A stretch of 64,000 nucleotides of DNA from JAITWN01 sp050486285 (GTDB taxonomy: Bacteria > Pseudomonadota > Gammaproteobacteria > SZUA-140). Where the stretch lies: positions 1-64,000 of the forward strand of contig JBJHCZ010000004.1 of NCBI GenBank assembly GCA_050486285.1, given 5' to 3'. Each line of letters starts with the position of its first letter. The first letter of the stretch is position 1. Below the pieces are notes generated by a model. That model did not search any database, was not told the DNA's origin, and saw only the letters and a program-made list of their open reading frames with translations. The translations under genes were made by a program, and so were the position numbers. Of this stretch, positions 1 to 9,150 are shown in pieces.

Positions 1-129
1 CCGGTGGCTGTGGACCTATAATCACGAACGGCCGAACATGGCCCTGGGAGGCATCACCCCCGGACAGAAGTTGGCCAATGCGGCCTAGGCTCTACTTCTG
101 GCAGGCGCTAAAAATGGGGGGATTACCCA
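1..129 (+). mobile_element. Right end of an IS3-family insertion sequence (left part outside window)
   Basis: The window opens inside the 3' end of an IS3-type transposase gene. The element probably ends near position 129: after the stop codon a short non-coding tail carries an A-tract and six G residues and finishes ...ACCCA, which fits the TG...CA termini usual for IS3 elements. The exact end is an inference, because the left inverted repeat and the target duplication lie outside the window. Confidence 0.6.
2..88 (+). CDS. IS3-family transposase (OrfB, integrase core), C-terminal 28 residues
   Basis: The frame starting at base 2 reads RWLWTYNHERPNMALGG, then ITPGQKL, and ends at a TAG. The pattern YNxxRPN-ALGG-TP is the conserved C-terminal tail of IS3-family DDE transposases (rve_3 region), which cut and join the element ends. 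Only the tail is present because the gene begins upstream of the window, so whether the element is intact cannot be judged. The next gene, on the minus strand, belongs to methionine metabolism and is unrelated. Confidence 0.75.
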   Translation, partial: RWLWTYNHERPNMALGGITPGQKLANAA

Positions 130-220
130 TCGGCCTCGGCTTCGCCAGGCATTATCTCGCCGCCGGCTTCGGCCTCCGAAGTGGAATGTTCGGGCAACCG
201 CCCCGGCCACTTCGATTTCC

Positions 221-1099
221 CTAGGACGGCGCCCGCGCGGCCTTGTCGATCGGCAGGCCGAGATTGTCCCAGATCGCGAGCGTTGGCGCCGACTGGTTCA
301 TCGTATAGAAGTGCAGCCCCGGCGCGCCACCGTCGAGCAGCTTGCGGCACAGCTCGGTGGTGACCTCGATGCCGAAGGCGCGCAGCGAGTCGGTGTCATC
401 GCCGAAGGCCTCGAGGCGCTTGCGGATCCAGCGCGGGATCTCGGCGCCGCAGGCGTCGGAGAAGCGCGCGAGTTGCTGGTAGTTCGTGATCGGCATGATG
501 CCGGGCACGATAGGCAGCTCGAGGCCCATGCGCTCGCAGGCATCGACGAAGCGGAAGTAGGCATCCGGGTTGTAGAAATACTGGGTCAGTGCCGAATCGG
601 CGCCGGCCTCGACCTTGCGCCTGAAGTTTTCGAGATCGGCGGTCGCCGACGGCGCCTGCGGGTGGAATTCCGGATAGGCCGCGACCTCGATGAAGAAATG
701 ATCGCGGGTCTCGGCGCGGATGAATTCGACGAGTTCGTTGGCATAGCGGAACTCGCCGGCCGAGCGCATCCCGGACGGGATGTCGCCGCGCAGCGCGACC
801 AGGTGACGGATGCCCTGGGCGATATAGCCGTCGAGGATCTCGCGGATGTTGGCGCGCGTCGAGCCGATGCAGGACAGATGCGGCGCGACGTCGATGCCGG
901 TGTGCTGCTTGATATCGACGACGGTGCGGAAGGTCGGCTCGCGAGTCGAGCCGCCGGCGCCGAAGGTCACCGAGCAGAAGCACGGATTCAGTCGCGCCAG
1001 CTTGCCGGCGACCGCGAGCAGCTTGCCTGCGGCCTCGTCGGTCTTCGGCGGGAAGAACTCGAAGCTGAACGCCTTCGGGTAGTTCTGCTGGGATTTCAA
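221..1099 (-). CDS. metF: 5,10-methylenetetrahydrofolate reductase [NAD(P)H]
   Basis: Reduces 5,10-methylene-THF to 5-methyl-THF with FAD, supplying the methyl group for methionine synthesis. The 292-residue length fits bacterial MetF. Family motifs are present: FSFEFFPPKT at the N-terminus, CSVTFGAGGSTR, HLSCIGS, ALRGDIP and PGIMPI. The start appears to be TTG at 1099, since a TAA codon lies immediately upstream in frame and there is no ATG before the conserved FEFFPP motif. The TTG is only 5 bases past the ahcY stop, so the gene is probably translationally coupled as the third gene of metK-ahcY-metF. Identification is secure; the start codon is inferred from the frame limits. Confidence 0.93.
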   Translation of the reverse strand: MKSQQNYPKAFSFEFFPPKTDEAAGKLLAVAGKLARLNPCFCSVTFGAGGSTREPTFRTVVDIKQHTGIDVAPHLSCIGSTRANIREILDGYIAQGIRHLVALRGDIPSGMRSAGEFRYANELVEFIRAETRDHFFIEVAAYPEFHPQAPSATADLENFRRKVEAGADSALTQYFYNPDAYFRFVDACERMGLELPIVPGIMPITNYQQLARFSDACGAEIPRWIRKRLEAFGDDTDSLRAFGIEVTTELCRKLLDGGAPGLHFYTMNQSAPTLAIWDNLGLPIDKAARAPS

Positions 1100-1104
1100 T
1101 TAAT

Positions 1105-2526
1105 TCAATACCGGTAATGCTCGGGTTTGTAGGGACCGCCGACCGGCACGCCGATGTAGTCGGCCTGCTCCTTCGTGAGTTTCGTCAGCTTCGCGCCGAT
1201 CTTCTGCAGGTGCAGGCGCGCGACCTCCTCGTCGAGCGACTTCGGCAGCACGTAGACCTTGTTGTCGTACTGGTCGCCGTTCTTCCACAGCTCGATCTGC
1301 GCCAGCACCTGGTTGGTGAACGAGTTCGACATCACGAAGCTCGGGTGACCGGTGGCGCAGCCGAGATTGACCAGGCGGCCCCTGGCCAGCAGGATGATGC
1401 GCTTGCCGTCGGGGAAGATCACATGGTCGACCTGCGGCTTGATGTTGTCCCACTTGCACTTCTGTTCCAGTCCGGCGACGTCGATCTCGTTATCGAAGTG
1501 GCCGATGTTGCAGACGATGGCCTGATCCTTCATCGCCTTCATGTGATCGAAGGTGATGACGTGAAAGTTGCCGGTCGCGGTGACGAAGATGTCGCCCTGG
1601 GAGGCGGCGTCGTTCATCTCGACGACGCGGAAGCCCTCCATTGCCGCCTGCAGCGCGCAGATCGGATCGATCTCGGTGACCCACACCGTCGCGCCGAGCC
1701 CGCGCAGCGACTGCGCGCAGCCCTTGCCGACGTCGCCGTAGCCGAGCACGACGCAGATCTTGCCCGCAATCATCACGTCGGTCGCGCGCTTGATGCCGTC
1801 GACCAGCGATTCGCGGCAGCCGTAGAGGTTGTCGAACTTCGACTTGGTGACCGAATCGTTGACGTTGATCGCCGAGAACGGCAGCTCGCCCTTCGCCTGC
1901 ATCTGGTACAGGCGGTGCACGCCGGTCGTCGTCTCCTCGGTGACGCCCTGGATATTCGCCTTGATGCGGCTGTAGAAACCAGGGCCGCTCGCGAGGCGCT
2001 TGCGGATCGCGGCGTACAGCACGCGCTCTTCCTCGCTGGTCGGCTTGTCGAGCACCGAGGGATCCTTCTCGGCCTTCGAGCCGAGGATCACCAGCAGCGT
2101 CGCGTCACCGCCGTCGTCGAGGATCATGTTCGGCGTGCCGCCATCGGCCCATTCCATGATGCGGTGGGTGTAGTCCCAGTATTCCTCGAGGGTCTCGCCC
2201 TTGTAGGCGTAGACCGGGATGCCGCGCGCGGCGATCGCGGCGGCGGCATGGTCCTGGGTCGAAAAGATGTTGCACGAGGCCCAGCGCACGTCGGCGCCGA
2301 GGTCGGCCAGCGTCTCGATCAGCACCGCGGTCTGGATGGTCATGTGCAGGCTGCCGGCGATGCGGGCGCCCTTGAGCGGCTGTTCCTTGCGGTACTTGTC
2401 GCGCACCGCCATCAGGCCCGGCATCTCGGTCTCGGCGATCGCGATCTCCTTGCGGCCCCAGTCGGCCAGCGACATATCGGCGACCTTGTAGTCCTGTGCG
2501 GGTTTCTTTGCGGCTTGTGTACTCAT
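1105..2526 (-). CDS. ahcY: Adenosylhomocysteinase (S-adenosyl-L-homocysteine hydrolase)
   Basis: Splits S-adenosylhomocysteine into adenosine and homocysteine, removing the inhibitory product of SAM-dependent methylation. From the MSTQAAKK start it is 473 residues, the usual size. It shows DYKVADMSLADWGRKEI at the N-terminus, the NAD-binding GYGDVGKG loop, HFDNEID, and the typical KPEHYRY end. An ATG three codons earlier, at 2535, has AAGGGG three bases before it and could also be used. A much longer upstream open frame is discarded because it runs antisense to metK codons without homology. It lies about 70 nt after metK, and no SAH riboswitch fold was recognised in that gap. Confidence 0.95.
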   Translation of the reverse strand: MSTQAAKKPAQDYKVADMSLADWGRKEIAIAETEMPGLMAVRDKYRKEQPLKGARIAGSLHMTIQTAVLIETLADLGADVRWASCNIFSTQDHAAAAIAARGIPVYAYKGETLEEYWDYTHRIMEWADGGTPNMILDDGGDATLLVILGSKAEKDPSVLDKPTSEEERVLYAAIRKRLASGPGFYSRIKANIQGVTEETTTGVHRLYQMQAKGELPFSAINVNDSVTKSKFDNLYGCRESLVDGIKRATDVMIAGKICVVLGYGDVGKGCAQSLRGLGATVWVTEIDPICALQAAMEGFRVVEMNDAASQGDIFVTATGNFHVITFDHMKAMKDQAIVCNIGHFDNEIDVAGLEQKCKWDNIKPQVDHVIFPDGKRIILLARGRLVNLGCATGHPSFVMSNSFTNQVLAQIELWKNGDQYDNKVYVLPKSLDEEVARLHLQKIGAKLTKLTKEQADYIGVPVGGPYKPEHYRY

Positions 2527-2602
2527 GGTCTGCATATACCCCTTGTTCCGGTGGCCCGGTTTACTGGTGGATTCTTCGTTCTGAATGTGCGTAGTGACAG
2601 GA

Positions 2603-3781
<1,179 letters not shown>

Positions 3782-3888
3782 GGCGCTCCTCTGTGATTTT
3801 TCGATTCGGGACCGTAACTTGTCTGTCCGGGTTGTCGACGGAATGGCCGCAGGTTCCCGGCGGCGCGAATCGCCGCTTAAAGCGGGCA

Positions 3889-3918
3889 ATTTTACCGTTA
3901 TCGGGCATATAAAGCCAA
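3889..3918 (-). promoter_or_regulatory. Candidate sigma-70 promoter for metK-ahcY-metF
   Basis: On the minus strand TTGGCT (3918-3913) and TAAAAT (3894-3889) are spaced by 18 bases, about 110 nt upstream of metK. This is a consensus match by eye only. The 5' leader between it and metK contains a short GC-rich dyad, but I could not match it to a SAM or SAH riboswitch. Confidence 0.4.
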
Positions 3919-4021
3919 TGATTGAGGGTAAACGGGGCGTATTGGGGGCGTATTTAATGTGTGTGATTACGAAGGCAGGTGGATCGCGTCCCGGAGTTCG
4001 CGCCGGGGGCGCGGCCGTGGT

Positions 4022-4050
4022 TATAATACCGGCCTTTTCGTGACAGGAGG
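4022..4050 (+). promoter_or_regulatory. Candidate -10 element and ribosome binding site of the thioredoxin-like gene
   Basis: A perfect TATAAT lies at 4022-4027, followed by a strong AGGAGG Shine-Dalgarno at 4045-4050 placed six bases before the ATG at 4057. No convincing -35 hexamer is visible in the GC-rich sequence upstream. If the -10 is real, the transcript has a very short leader of about 20-25 nt. Confidence 0.45.
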
Positions 4051-4056
4051 ACGCTG

Positions 4057-4617
4057 ATGGTCAGTCTCGAGACGCCGGTATGCGATTACGGCAGGCCCGC
4101 GCCGGGGTTTTCCCTGCCGGGCGTGGACGGCAGGGTTTGGACCCTGGACGAGTGCCGGGGCGAGAACGGCCTGCTGGTGATGTTCATCTGCAATCACTGC
4201 CCGTATGTCCAGGCCGTGCGCGACCGCATCGTCCGCGATGCCCGTGAGCTGCTGGATTACGGTATTCGCAGCGTCGCGATCATGTCCAACGATCCGGCCG
4301 ACTACCCGGAGGATGGTTTCGAGCAGATGCAGCGGGTCGCCCGGGAGTTCGATTTCCCGTTCCCGTACCTGCTCGACGAGACCCAGGCGGTCGCGAAGGC
4401 CTACGGGGCGGTGTGCACGCCGGATTTCTTCGGTTACAACAGGGACATGGCGCTGCAGTACCGGGGGCGGCTGGACGCCAGTCGCAAACAGGCGGCGCCC
4501 GCGGATGCCCGCCGGGATCTGTTCGAGGCGATGAGGCAGGTCGCGCTGACCGGGCAGGGTCCGCAGGACCAGATCCCGAGCATCGGTTGCTCGATCAAGT
4601 GGCGGGAGACGGCCTGA
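4057..4617 (+). CDS. Thioredoxin-fold protein with CNHC motif (AhpC/TSA-redoxin type)
   Basis: A 186-residue protein of the thioredoxin-like family whose redox motif reads FICNHCPYVQAVRDR, with cysteines at residues 45 and 48. The AhpC/TSA-like N-terminus (GRPAPGFSLPGVDGR) and a late CTPDFFGY segment (cis-proline region) support the fold. No signal peptide is visible, so it is probably cytoplasmic. Members are usually annotated as thioredoxin family or redoxin proteins without a proven substrate. It is transcribed alone, divergently from metK. The family call is good; the physiological role is unknown. Confidence 0.85.
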   Translation: MVSLETPVCDYGRPAPGFSLPGVDGRVWTLDECRGENGLLVMFICNHCPYVQAVRDRIVRDARELLDYGIRSVAIMSNDPADYPEDGFEQMQRVAREFDFPFPYLLDETQAVAKAYGAVCTPDFFGYNRDMALQYRGRLDASRKQAAPADARRDLFEAMRQVALTGQGPQDQIPSIGCSIKWRETA

Positions 4618-4910
4618 GGCCGATCCTGCGGCCTGCCCGGCACGTGGCGGCGAGTCGGGCTGACGACAGTCGTTTGAGGTTGCTGAACGCAGGGCGTTCG
4701 GCGAGAATAAGCGGTTCTTGCACGGAGAGATTACCCCGGAGAGGGAGCCACCGCGCGTGCCCGCGAACTGAGCCGGGCGACGGACACTGGAACCAGATTC
4801 CGCTTCATGAGGCAATACGCCGTCCCGCCGCGGCGACGGGTCGTTCCCCCGACCCCGCATAACGGTTTTGATTTTGACATTTTTCGCTTTGAGATTTCAG
4901 GAGAAGACGA
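4618..4910 (+). other. Intergenic leader upstream of tkt, about 290 bp
   Basis: No credible gene was found. The region holds several GC-rich dyads (for example AGGCCG...CGGCCT just after the previous stop, and CCCGCGAACTGAGCCGGG at 4760-4777), then an AT-rich stretch at about 4861-4895 that probably contains the tkt promoter, then AGGAG before the ATG. A structured 5' leader is possible, but no riboswitch family was confidently recognised. Confidence 0.4.
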
Positions 4911-6917
4911 ATGCCATCCCGGAGAGAACTCGCGAACGCGGTACGCGCCCTGAGCATGGACGCGGTCCAGAAGGCCAAGTCGGGGCATCCCGGCGCGCCG
5001 ATGGGCATGGCCGACATCGCCGAAGTGCTGTGGAACGATTTTCTGAAGCATAACCCGGCCAATCCCAAGTGGTCAGACCGCGACCGCTTTGTGCTGTCGA
5101 ACGGCCATGGCTCGATGCTGCTGTATTCGCTGCTGCACCTGACCGGCTACGACCTCGGCATCGAGGATCTGAAGCAGTTCCGCCAGCTGCACTCGAAGAC
5201 CCCCGGGCATCCGGAATACGGCTATGCGCCCGGCATCGAAACGACCACCGGTCCGCTCGGGCAGGGCATCACCAACGCGGTCGGCATGGCGATTGCCGAG
5301 AAGGTGCTCGCCGGCCAGTTCAACCGCGACGGCCACCGCATCGTCGACCACTACACCTGGTGCTTCCTCGGCGACGGCTGCCTGATGGAAGGCATCTCGC
5401 ACGAGGCCTGCTCGCTGGCCGGCACGCTGGGCCTCGGCAAGCTGGTCGCGTTCTGGGACGACAACGGAATCTCGATAGACGGCCATGTCGAGGGCTGGTT
5501 CACCGACGACACCCCGGGCCGCTTCGAGGCCTATGGCTGGCACGTGATCCGCGGCGTCGACGGCCATGACGCCGAGGCGGTGCGCAAGGCGATCCTCGAG
5601 GCGCGCTCGGTCAACGACAAGCCGAGCCTGATCTGCTGCCGCACCGTCATCGGCTACGGCGCGCCGAACCTCTGCGGCAGCCACGACTGCCACGGCGCCC
5701 CGCTCGGCGACGCCGAGATCGCCGCGACCCGCCAGAACCTCGACTGGCTGCACGAGCCCTTCGTCGTGCCGGACGCGATCCGCGCCGGCTGGGACGCCCG
5801 CGAGAAGGGCAACGCCGCCGAGCGCGACTGGCAGAAGAAATTCAGCGCCTACAAGGGCGCCCATCCGGCGCTCGCCGCCGAGTTCGAGCGCCGTATCAAC
5901 GGCGATCTCCCGGCGGACTGGGCGGTGAAGGCGGCCGCCTACCTGCAGCAGACCATCGACAAGAAGGCGACGATCGCGACCCGCAAGGCCTCCGAGAATG
6001 CGCTGAACGGCCTTGGCCCGGCGCTGCCCGAGATGCTCGGCGGCTCGGCCGACCTCGCCGGCTCCAACCTGACCATCTGGTCCGGCTCGAAGGCGATCAG
6101 CAACACCGTCTCCGACGGCAATTATCTCCACTACGGCGTCCGCGAGTTCGGCATGGCCGCGATCATGAACGGCCTCGCCTTGCACGGCGGTTTCATCCCC
6201 TACGGCGGCACCTTCCTGATCTTCAGCGACTATGCGCGCAACGGCCTGCGCATGTCGGCGCTGATGAAGCAGCGTGTCGTCTATGTGCTGACGCATGACT
6301 CGATCGGCCTCGGCGAGGACGGTCCGACCCACCAGCCGGTCGAACAGGTCGCGTCGCTGCGCCTGATCCCGAACATGTCGCTGTGGCGGCCCTGCGATGC
6401 GGTCGAGACCGCGGTCGCCTGGCAGGCGGCGATCGGGCGCCGCAACGGCCCGACCTGCCTCAGCCTGTCGCGCCAGAACCTGCCGCACCAGGAGCGCAGC
6501 GCGGCGCAACTCGCGGACATCGCCCGCGGCGGTTATGTGCTGCACGATGGCGGCGGTACGCCGGACGCGATCCTGATCGCGACCGGCTCCGAGGTCGCGC
6601 TGGCGATGGACGCCGCGAAGAAGCTCGGCGAACAGGGCCGCAAGATCCGCGTCGTGTCGATGCCTTCGGTCGACGTGTTCGACGCCCAGGATGCCGCGTA
6701 CCGCGACAGCGTGCTGCCGCCGGCGGTGACCGCGCGCGTCGCCGTCGAGGCCGGCGTCACCGCCTACTGGCACCGCTTCACCGGCCTCAGGGGCCGCGTG
6801 ATCGGTATCGACACCTTCGGCGAGTCGGCCCCGGCCGGCGATGTCTTCAAGCACTTCGGGTTCACCGTGGATAACGTGGTCGGCGCGGTCGAGGCGGCGA
6901 TCAGGGACAGCAAATAG
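4911..6917 (+). CDS. tkt: Transketolase
   Basis: Thiamine-diphosphate enzyme moving two-carbon units between sugar phosphates in the Calvin and pentose-phosphate pathways. The 668 residues match the family. Visible motifs are SGHPGAPMGMADIAEVLW (N-terminal ThDP domain), GHGSMLLYSLLHLTGYD, the ThDP motif GDGCLMEGISHEACSLAG, the pyrimidine-domain VREFGMAAIMNG and the DSIGLGEDGPTHQPVEQ loop. It starts with AGGAG seven bases upstream. It leads the tkt-gap-pgk-pyk-fba row, a layout common in autotrophic and methylotrophic proteobacteria, so a role in carbon fixation or formaldehyde assimilation is plausible but not shown by this gene alone. Confidence 0.96.
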   Translation: MPSRRELANAVRALSMDAVQKAKSGHPGAPMGMADIAEVLWNDFLKHNPANPKWSDRDRFVLSNGHGSMLLYSLLHLTGYDLGIEDLKQFRQLHSKTPGHPEYGYAPGIETTTGPLGQGITNAVGMAIAEKVLAGQFNRDGHRIVDHYTWCFLGDGCLMEGISHEACSLAGTLGLGKLVAFWDDNGISIDGHVEGWFTDDTPGRFEAYGWHVIRGVDGHDAEAVRKAILEARSVNDKPSLICCRTVIGYGAPNLCGSHDCHGAPLGDAEIAATRQNLDWLHEPFVVPDAIRAGWDAREKGNAAERDWQKKFSAYKGAHPALAAEFERRINGDLPADWAVKAAAYLQQTIDKKATIATRKASENALNGLGPALPEMLGGSADLAGSNLTIWSGSKAISNTVSDGNYLHYGVREFGMAAIMNGLALHGGFIPYGGTFLIFSDYARNGLRMSALMKQRVVYVLTHDSIGLGEDGPTHQPVEQVASLRLIPNMSLWRPCDAVETAVAWQAAIGRRNGPTCLSLSRQNLPHQERSAAQLADIARGGYVLHDGGGTPDAILIATGSEVALAMDAAKKLGEQGRKIRVVSMPSVDVFDAQDAAYRDSVLPPAVTARVAVEAGVTAYWHRFTGLRGRVIGIDTFGESAPAGDVFKHFGFTVDNVVGAVEAAIRDSK

Positions 6918-6930
6918 AGGGAGAATGACA

Positions 6931-7944
6931 ATGGCGATCAAGATTGCAATCAACGGCTATGGCCGCATCGGCAGGAACGTGCTGCGGGCGCTCTACGAGG
7001 CCGGTCGCAACAAGGATATCCAGATCGTTGCGATCAACGATCTCGGCGATTCCGAGACCAATGCCCACCTCACCCGCTACGACACCGTGCACGGGCGCTT
7101 CCCGGGCAAGGTCGAGGTCGACGGCTCGTACATGATCGTCAACGGCGACCGCATCCGCGTGCTCGCCGAACGCGATCCGTCGAAGCTGCCGTGGGCCGAG
7201 CTCGGCATCGATGTCGTCCACGAATGCACCGGCTTCTTCACCACCAAGGAAAAGGCCTCGTTGCACCTCAAGGCCGGCGCCAAGAAGGTCATCATCTCGG
7301 CCCCGGGCGGCAAGGACGTCGACGCGACCATCGTCTACGGCGTCAACCACGACACCCTGAAGGCCACCGATACCGTCATCTCCAATGCCTCGTGCACGAC
7401 CAACTGCCTTGCGCCGCTGGTCAAGCCGCTGCATGACGAGATCGGCATCGTCAACGGCCTGATGACGACGATCCATTCCTACACCAACGACCAGGTGCTG
7501 ACCGACGTGTTCCACTCGGACCTGCGCCGCGCCCGCTCGGCGACCCAGTCGATGATCCCGACCAAGACCGGCGCCGCCGCCGCGGTCGGTCTCGTGCTGC
7601 CGGAACTGAACGGCAAGCTCGACGGCTTCGCGGTGCGCGTGCCGACGATCAACGTGTCGCTGGTCGATCTGGTCTTCACCGCTGCGCGCGAGACCAGCAA
7701 GCAGGAGATCGACAGCCTCATCAAGGAGGCCTCCAGCGGCGCATTGAAGGGCATCCTTGCGTACAACGACAAGCCGCTGGTCTCGATCGATTTCAACCAT
7801 GACCCGGCTTCGTCGACCTACGAGGCGACGCTGACCAAGGTCATCGACGGCAAGCTGGTCAAGGTATTGGCCTGGTACGACAACGAGTGGGGCTTCTCGA
7901 ACCGCATGCTCGACACCACCGTGGCGCTGATGAAGGCCAAATAG
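6931..7944 (+). CDS. gap: Glyceraldehyde-3-phosphate dehydrogenase, type I
   Basis: Interconverts glyceraldehyde-3-phosphate and 1,3-bisphosphoglycerate using NAD(P). The 337-residue protein begins MAIKIAINGYGRIGRNVLRAL (Rossmann GxGxxG) and carries the active-site SNASCTTNCLAPL with its catalytic cysteine, HSYTNDQ, and the C-terminal WYDNEWGFSNRM. The ATG at 6931 is preferred over the in-frame ATG at 6925 because AGGGAGA sits six bases before it. It lies 13 bases after tkt and one base before pgk, so it is clearly in an operon. The enzyme may work in the gluconeogenic or Calvin direction given its neighbours. Confidence 0.96.
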   Translation: MAIKIAINGYGRIGRNVLRALYEAGRNKDIQIVAINDLGDSETNAHLTRYDTVHGRFPGKVEVDGSYMIVNGDRIRVLAERDPSKLPWAELGIDVVHECTGFFTTKEKASLHLKAGAKKVIISAPGGKDVDATIVYGVNHDTLKATDTVISNASCTTNCLAPLVKPLHDEIGIVNGLMTTIHSYTNDQVLTDVFHSDLRRARSATQSMIPTKTGAAAAVGLVLPELNGKLDGFAVRVPTINVSLVDLVFTAARETSKQEIDSLIKEASSGALKGILAYNDKPLVSIDFNHDPASSTYEATLTKVIDGKLVKVLAWYDNEWGFSNRMLDTTVALMKAK

Positions 7945-7945
7945 C

Positions 7946-9124
7946 ATGTCCGTGATCAGGATGACTGACCTCGATCTGGGCGGCAAGCGCGTCCTGATCC
8001 GTCTCGATCTCAATGTGCCGCTCAAGGATGGCCGGGTTGCCGATGACACCCGCATTCGCGCCTCGCTGCCGACCATCGAACACGCGAGGAAGGCCGGCGC
8101 GCGGGTGATGCTGATGTCGCATCTGGGCCGCCCGGAAGAGGGCGTGTTCGACAGCAAGGCCTCGCTGGCGCCGGTGGCCGCTCATCTGTCCGGGTTGCTC
8201 GGACAGGATGTGCAGATCGAGCGCGACTGGCTGAACGGCGTCGACATGCGGGACGGCGAAGTCGTGCTGTGCGAGAACGTGCGTTTCAACAAGGGCGAGA
8301 AGAAGAACGACGACGCCCTGTCGAAGCGCATGGCGGCGATCTGTGACGTCTATGTCATGGACGCCTTCGGCACCGCACACCGCGCCCAGGCCTCGACGCA
8401 CGGCGTCGCGAAATACGCGCCGGTCGCCTGCGCCGGTCCGCTGCTGATGGCTGAACTCGACGCCCTCGGCAAGGCCCTCGACAACCCGGCGCGACCGATG
8501 GTCGCGATCGTCGGCGGCTCAAAGGTGTCGACCAAGCTGACCGTGCTGGAGTCGCTGTCCGGCATCGTCGACCGGCTGATCGTCGGCGGCGGCATCGCCA
8601 ACACCTTCATCGCCGCGGCCGGACACGGCGTCGGCAAGTCGCTGTATGAGCCCGATCTCGTCGATGAGGCCCGCCGCCTGACCGAGGCCGCGCAGGCGCG
8701 CGGCGGCGACATCCCGGTGCCGGTCGATGTCGTCTGCGCCAAGGCCTTTGCCGAGGACGCCGAGGCGACGCTGAAGCCGGTCGACCAGGTCGCCGCCGAC
8801 GACATGGTGTTCGACGTCGGTCCCGAGACCTCGAAGTTATTCGACCGCATCATCCGCGAGGCCGGCACCATCGTCTGGAACGGCCCGGTCGGTGTATTCG
8901 AGTTCGATCAGTTCGGCGAAGGCACCCGCCGGCTGGCCGAGGCGATCGCCGCGAGTCCCGCGTTCTCGATCGCCGGCGGCGGCGACACGCTGGCCGCGGT
9001 CGCCAAATACGGCATTGCAGACAAGGTATCCTATATCTCCACCGGCGGCGGCGCCTTCCTCGAATTCCTCGAGGGCAAGAAGCTGCCGGCGGTCGAGATC
9101 CTCGAACAACGCGCCAGGAAATGA
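7946..9124 (+). CDS. pgk: Phosphoglycerate kinase
   Basis: Transfers phosphate between 1,3-bisphosphoglycerate and ADP, or the reverse in carbon fixation. The 392-residue protein shows the N-terminal substrate motif RVLIRLDLNVPL, MLMSHLGRPEEG, FGTAHRAQAST, the hinge segment VGGSKVSTK and the nucleotide-binding end SYISTGGGAFLEFLEGKKLP. Only one base separates its ATG from the gap stop codon, which implies translational coupling. The length and motifs leave no realistic alternative. Confidence 0.96.
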   Translation: MSVIRMTDLDLGGKRVLIRLDLNVPLKDGRVADDTRIRASLPTIEHARKAGARVMLMSHLGRPEEGVFDSKASLAPVAAHLSGLLGQDVQIERDWLNGVDMRDGEVVLCENVRFNKGEKKNDDALSKRMAAICDVYVMDAFGTAHRAQASTHGVAKYAPVACAGPLLMAELDALGKALDNPARPMVAIVGGSKVSTKLTVLESLSGIVDRLIVGGGIANTFIAAAGHGVGKSLYEPDLVDEARRLTEAAQARGGDIPVPVDVVCAKAFAEDAEATLKPVDQVAADDMVFDVGPETSKLFDRIIREAGTIVWNGPVGVFEFDQFGEGTRRLAEAIAASPAFSIAGGGDTLAAVAKYGIADKVSYISTGGGAFLEFLEGKKLPAVEILEQRARK

Positions 9125-9150
9125 AGCAGGAGCAGGGCCTCCCCACCTAG

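Noticed and set aside
177..211. Hairpin GAAGTGG...CCACTTC downstream of metF as a terminator
   Set aside because: The stem is short, the loop is long, and no T-run follows on the metF strand.
3782..4056. SAM or SAH riboswitch in the metK leader or the metK-ahcY gap
   Set aside because: I compared dyads by eye with the known consensus features and found no matching pseudoknot or conserved core; only a short GC-rich dyad is present.
4730..4800. Glycine- or cobalamin-riboswitch-like words before tkt (GGAGAG, GCCACCG, ACTGAGCCGGG)
   Set aside because: Short words match, but their order and pairing do not form either aptamer, and the downstream gene is not a known target.
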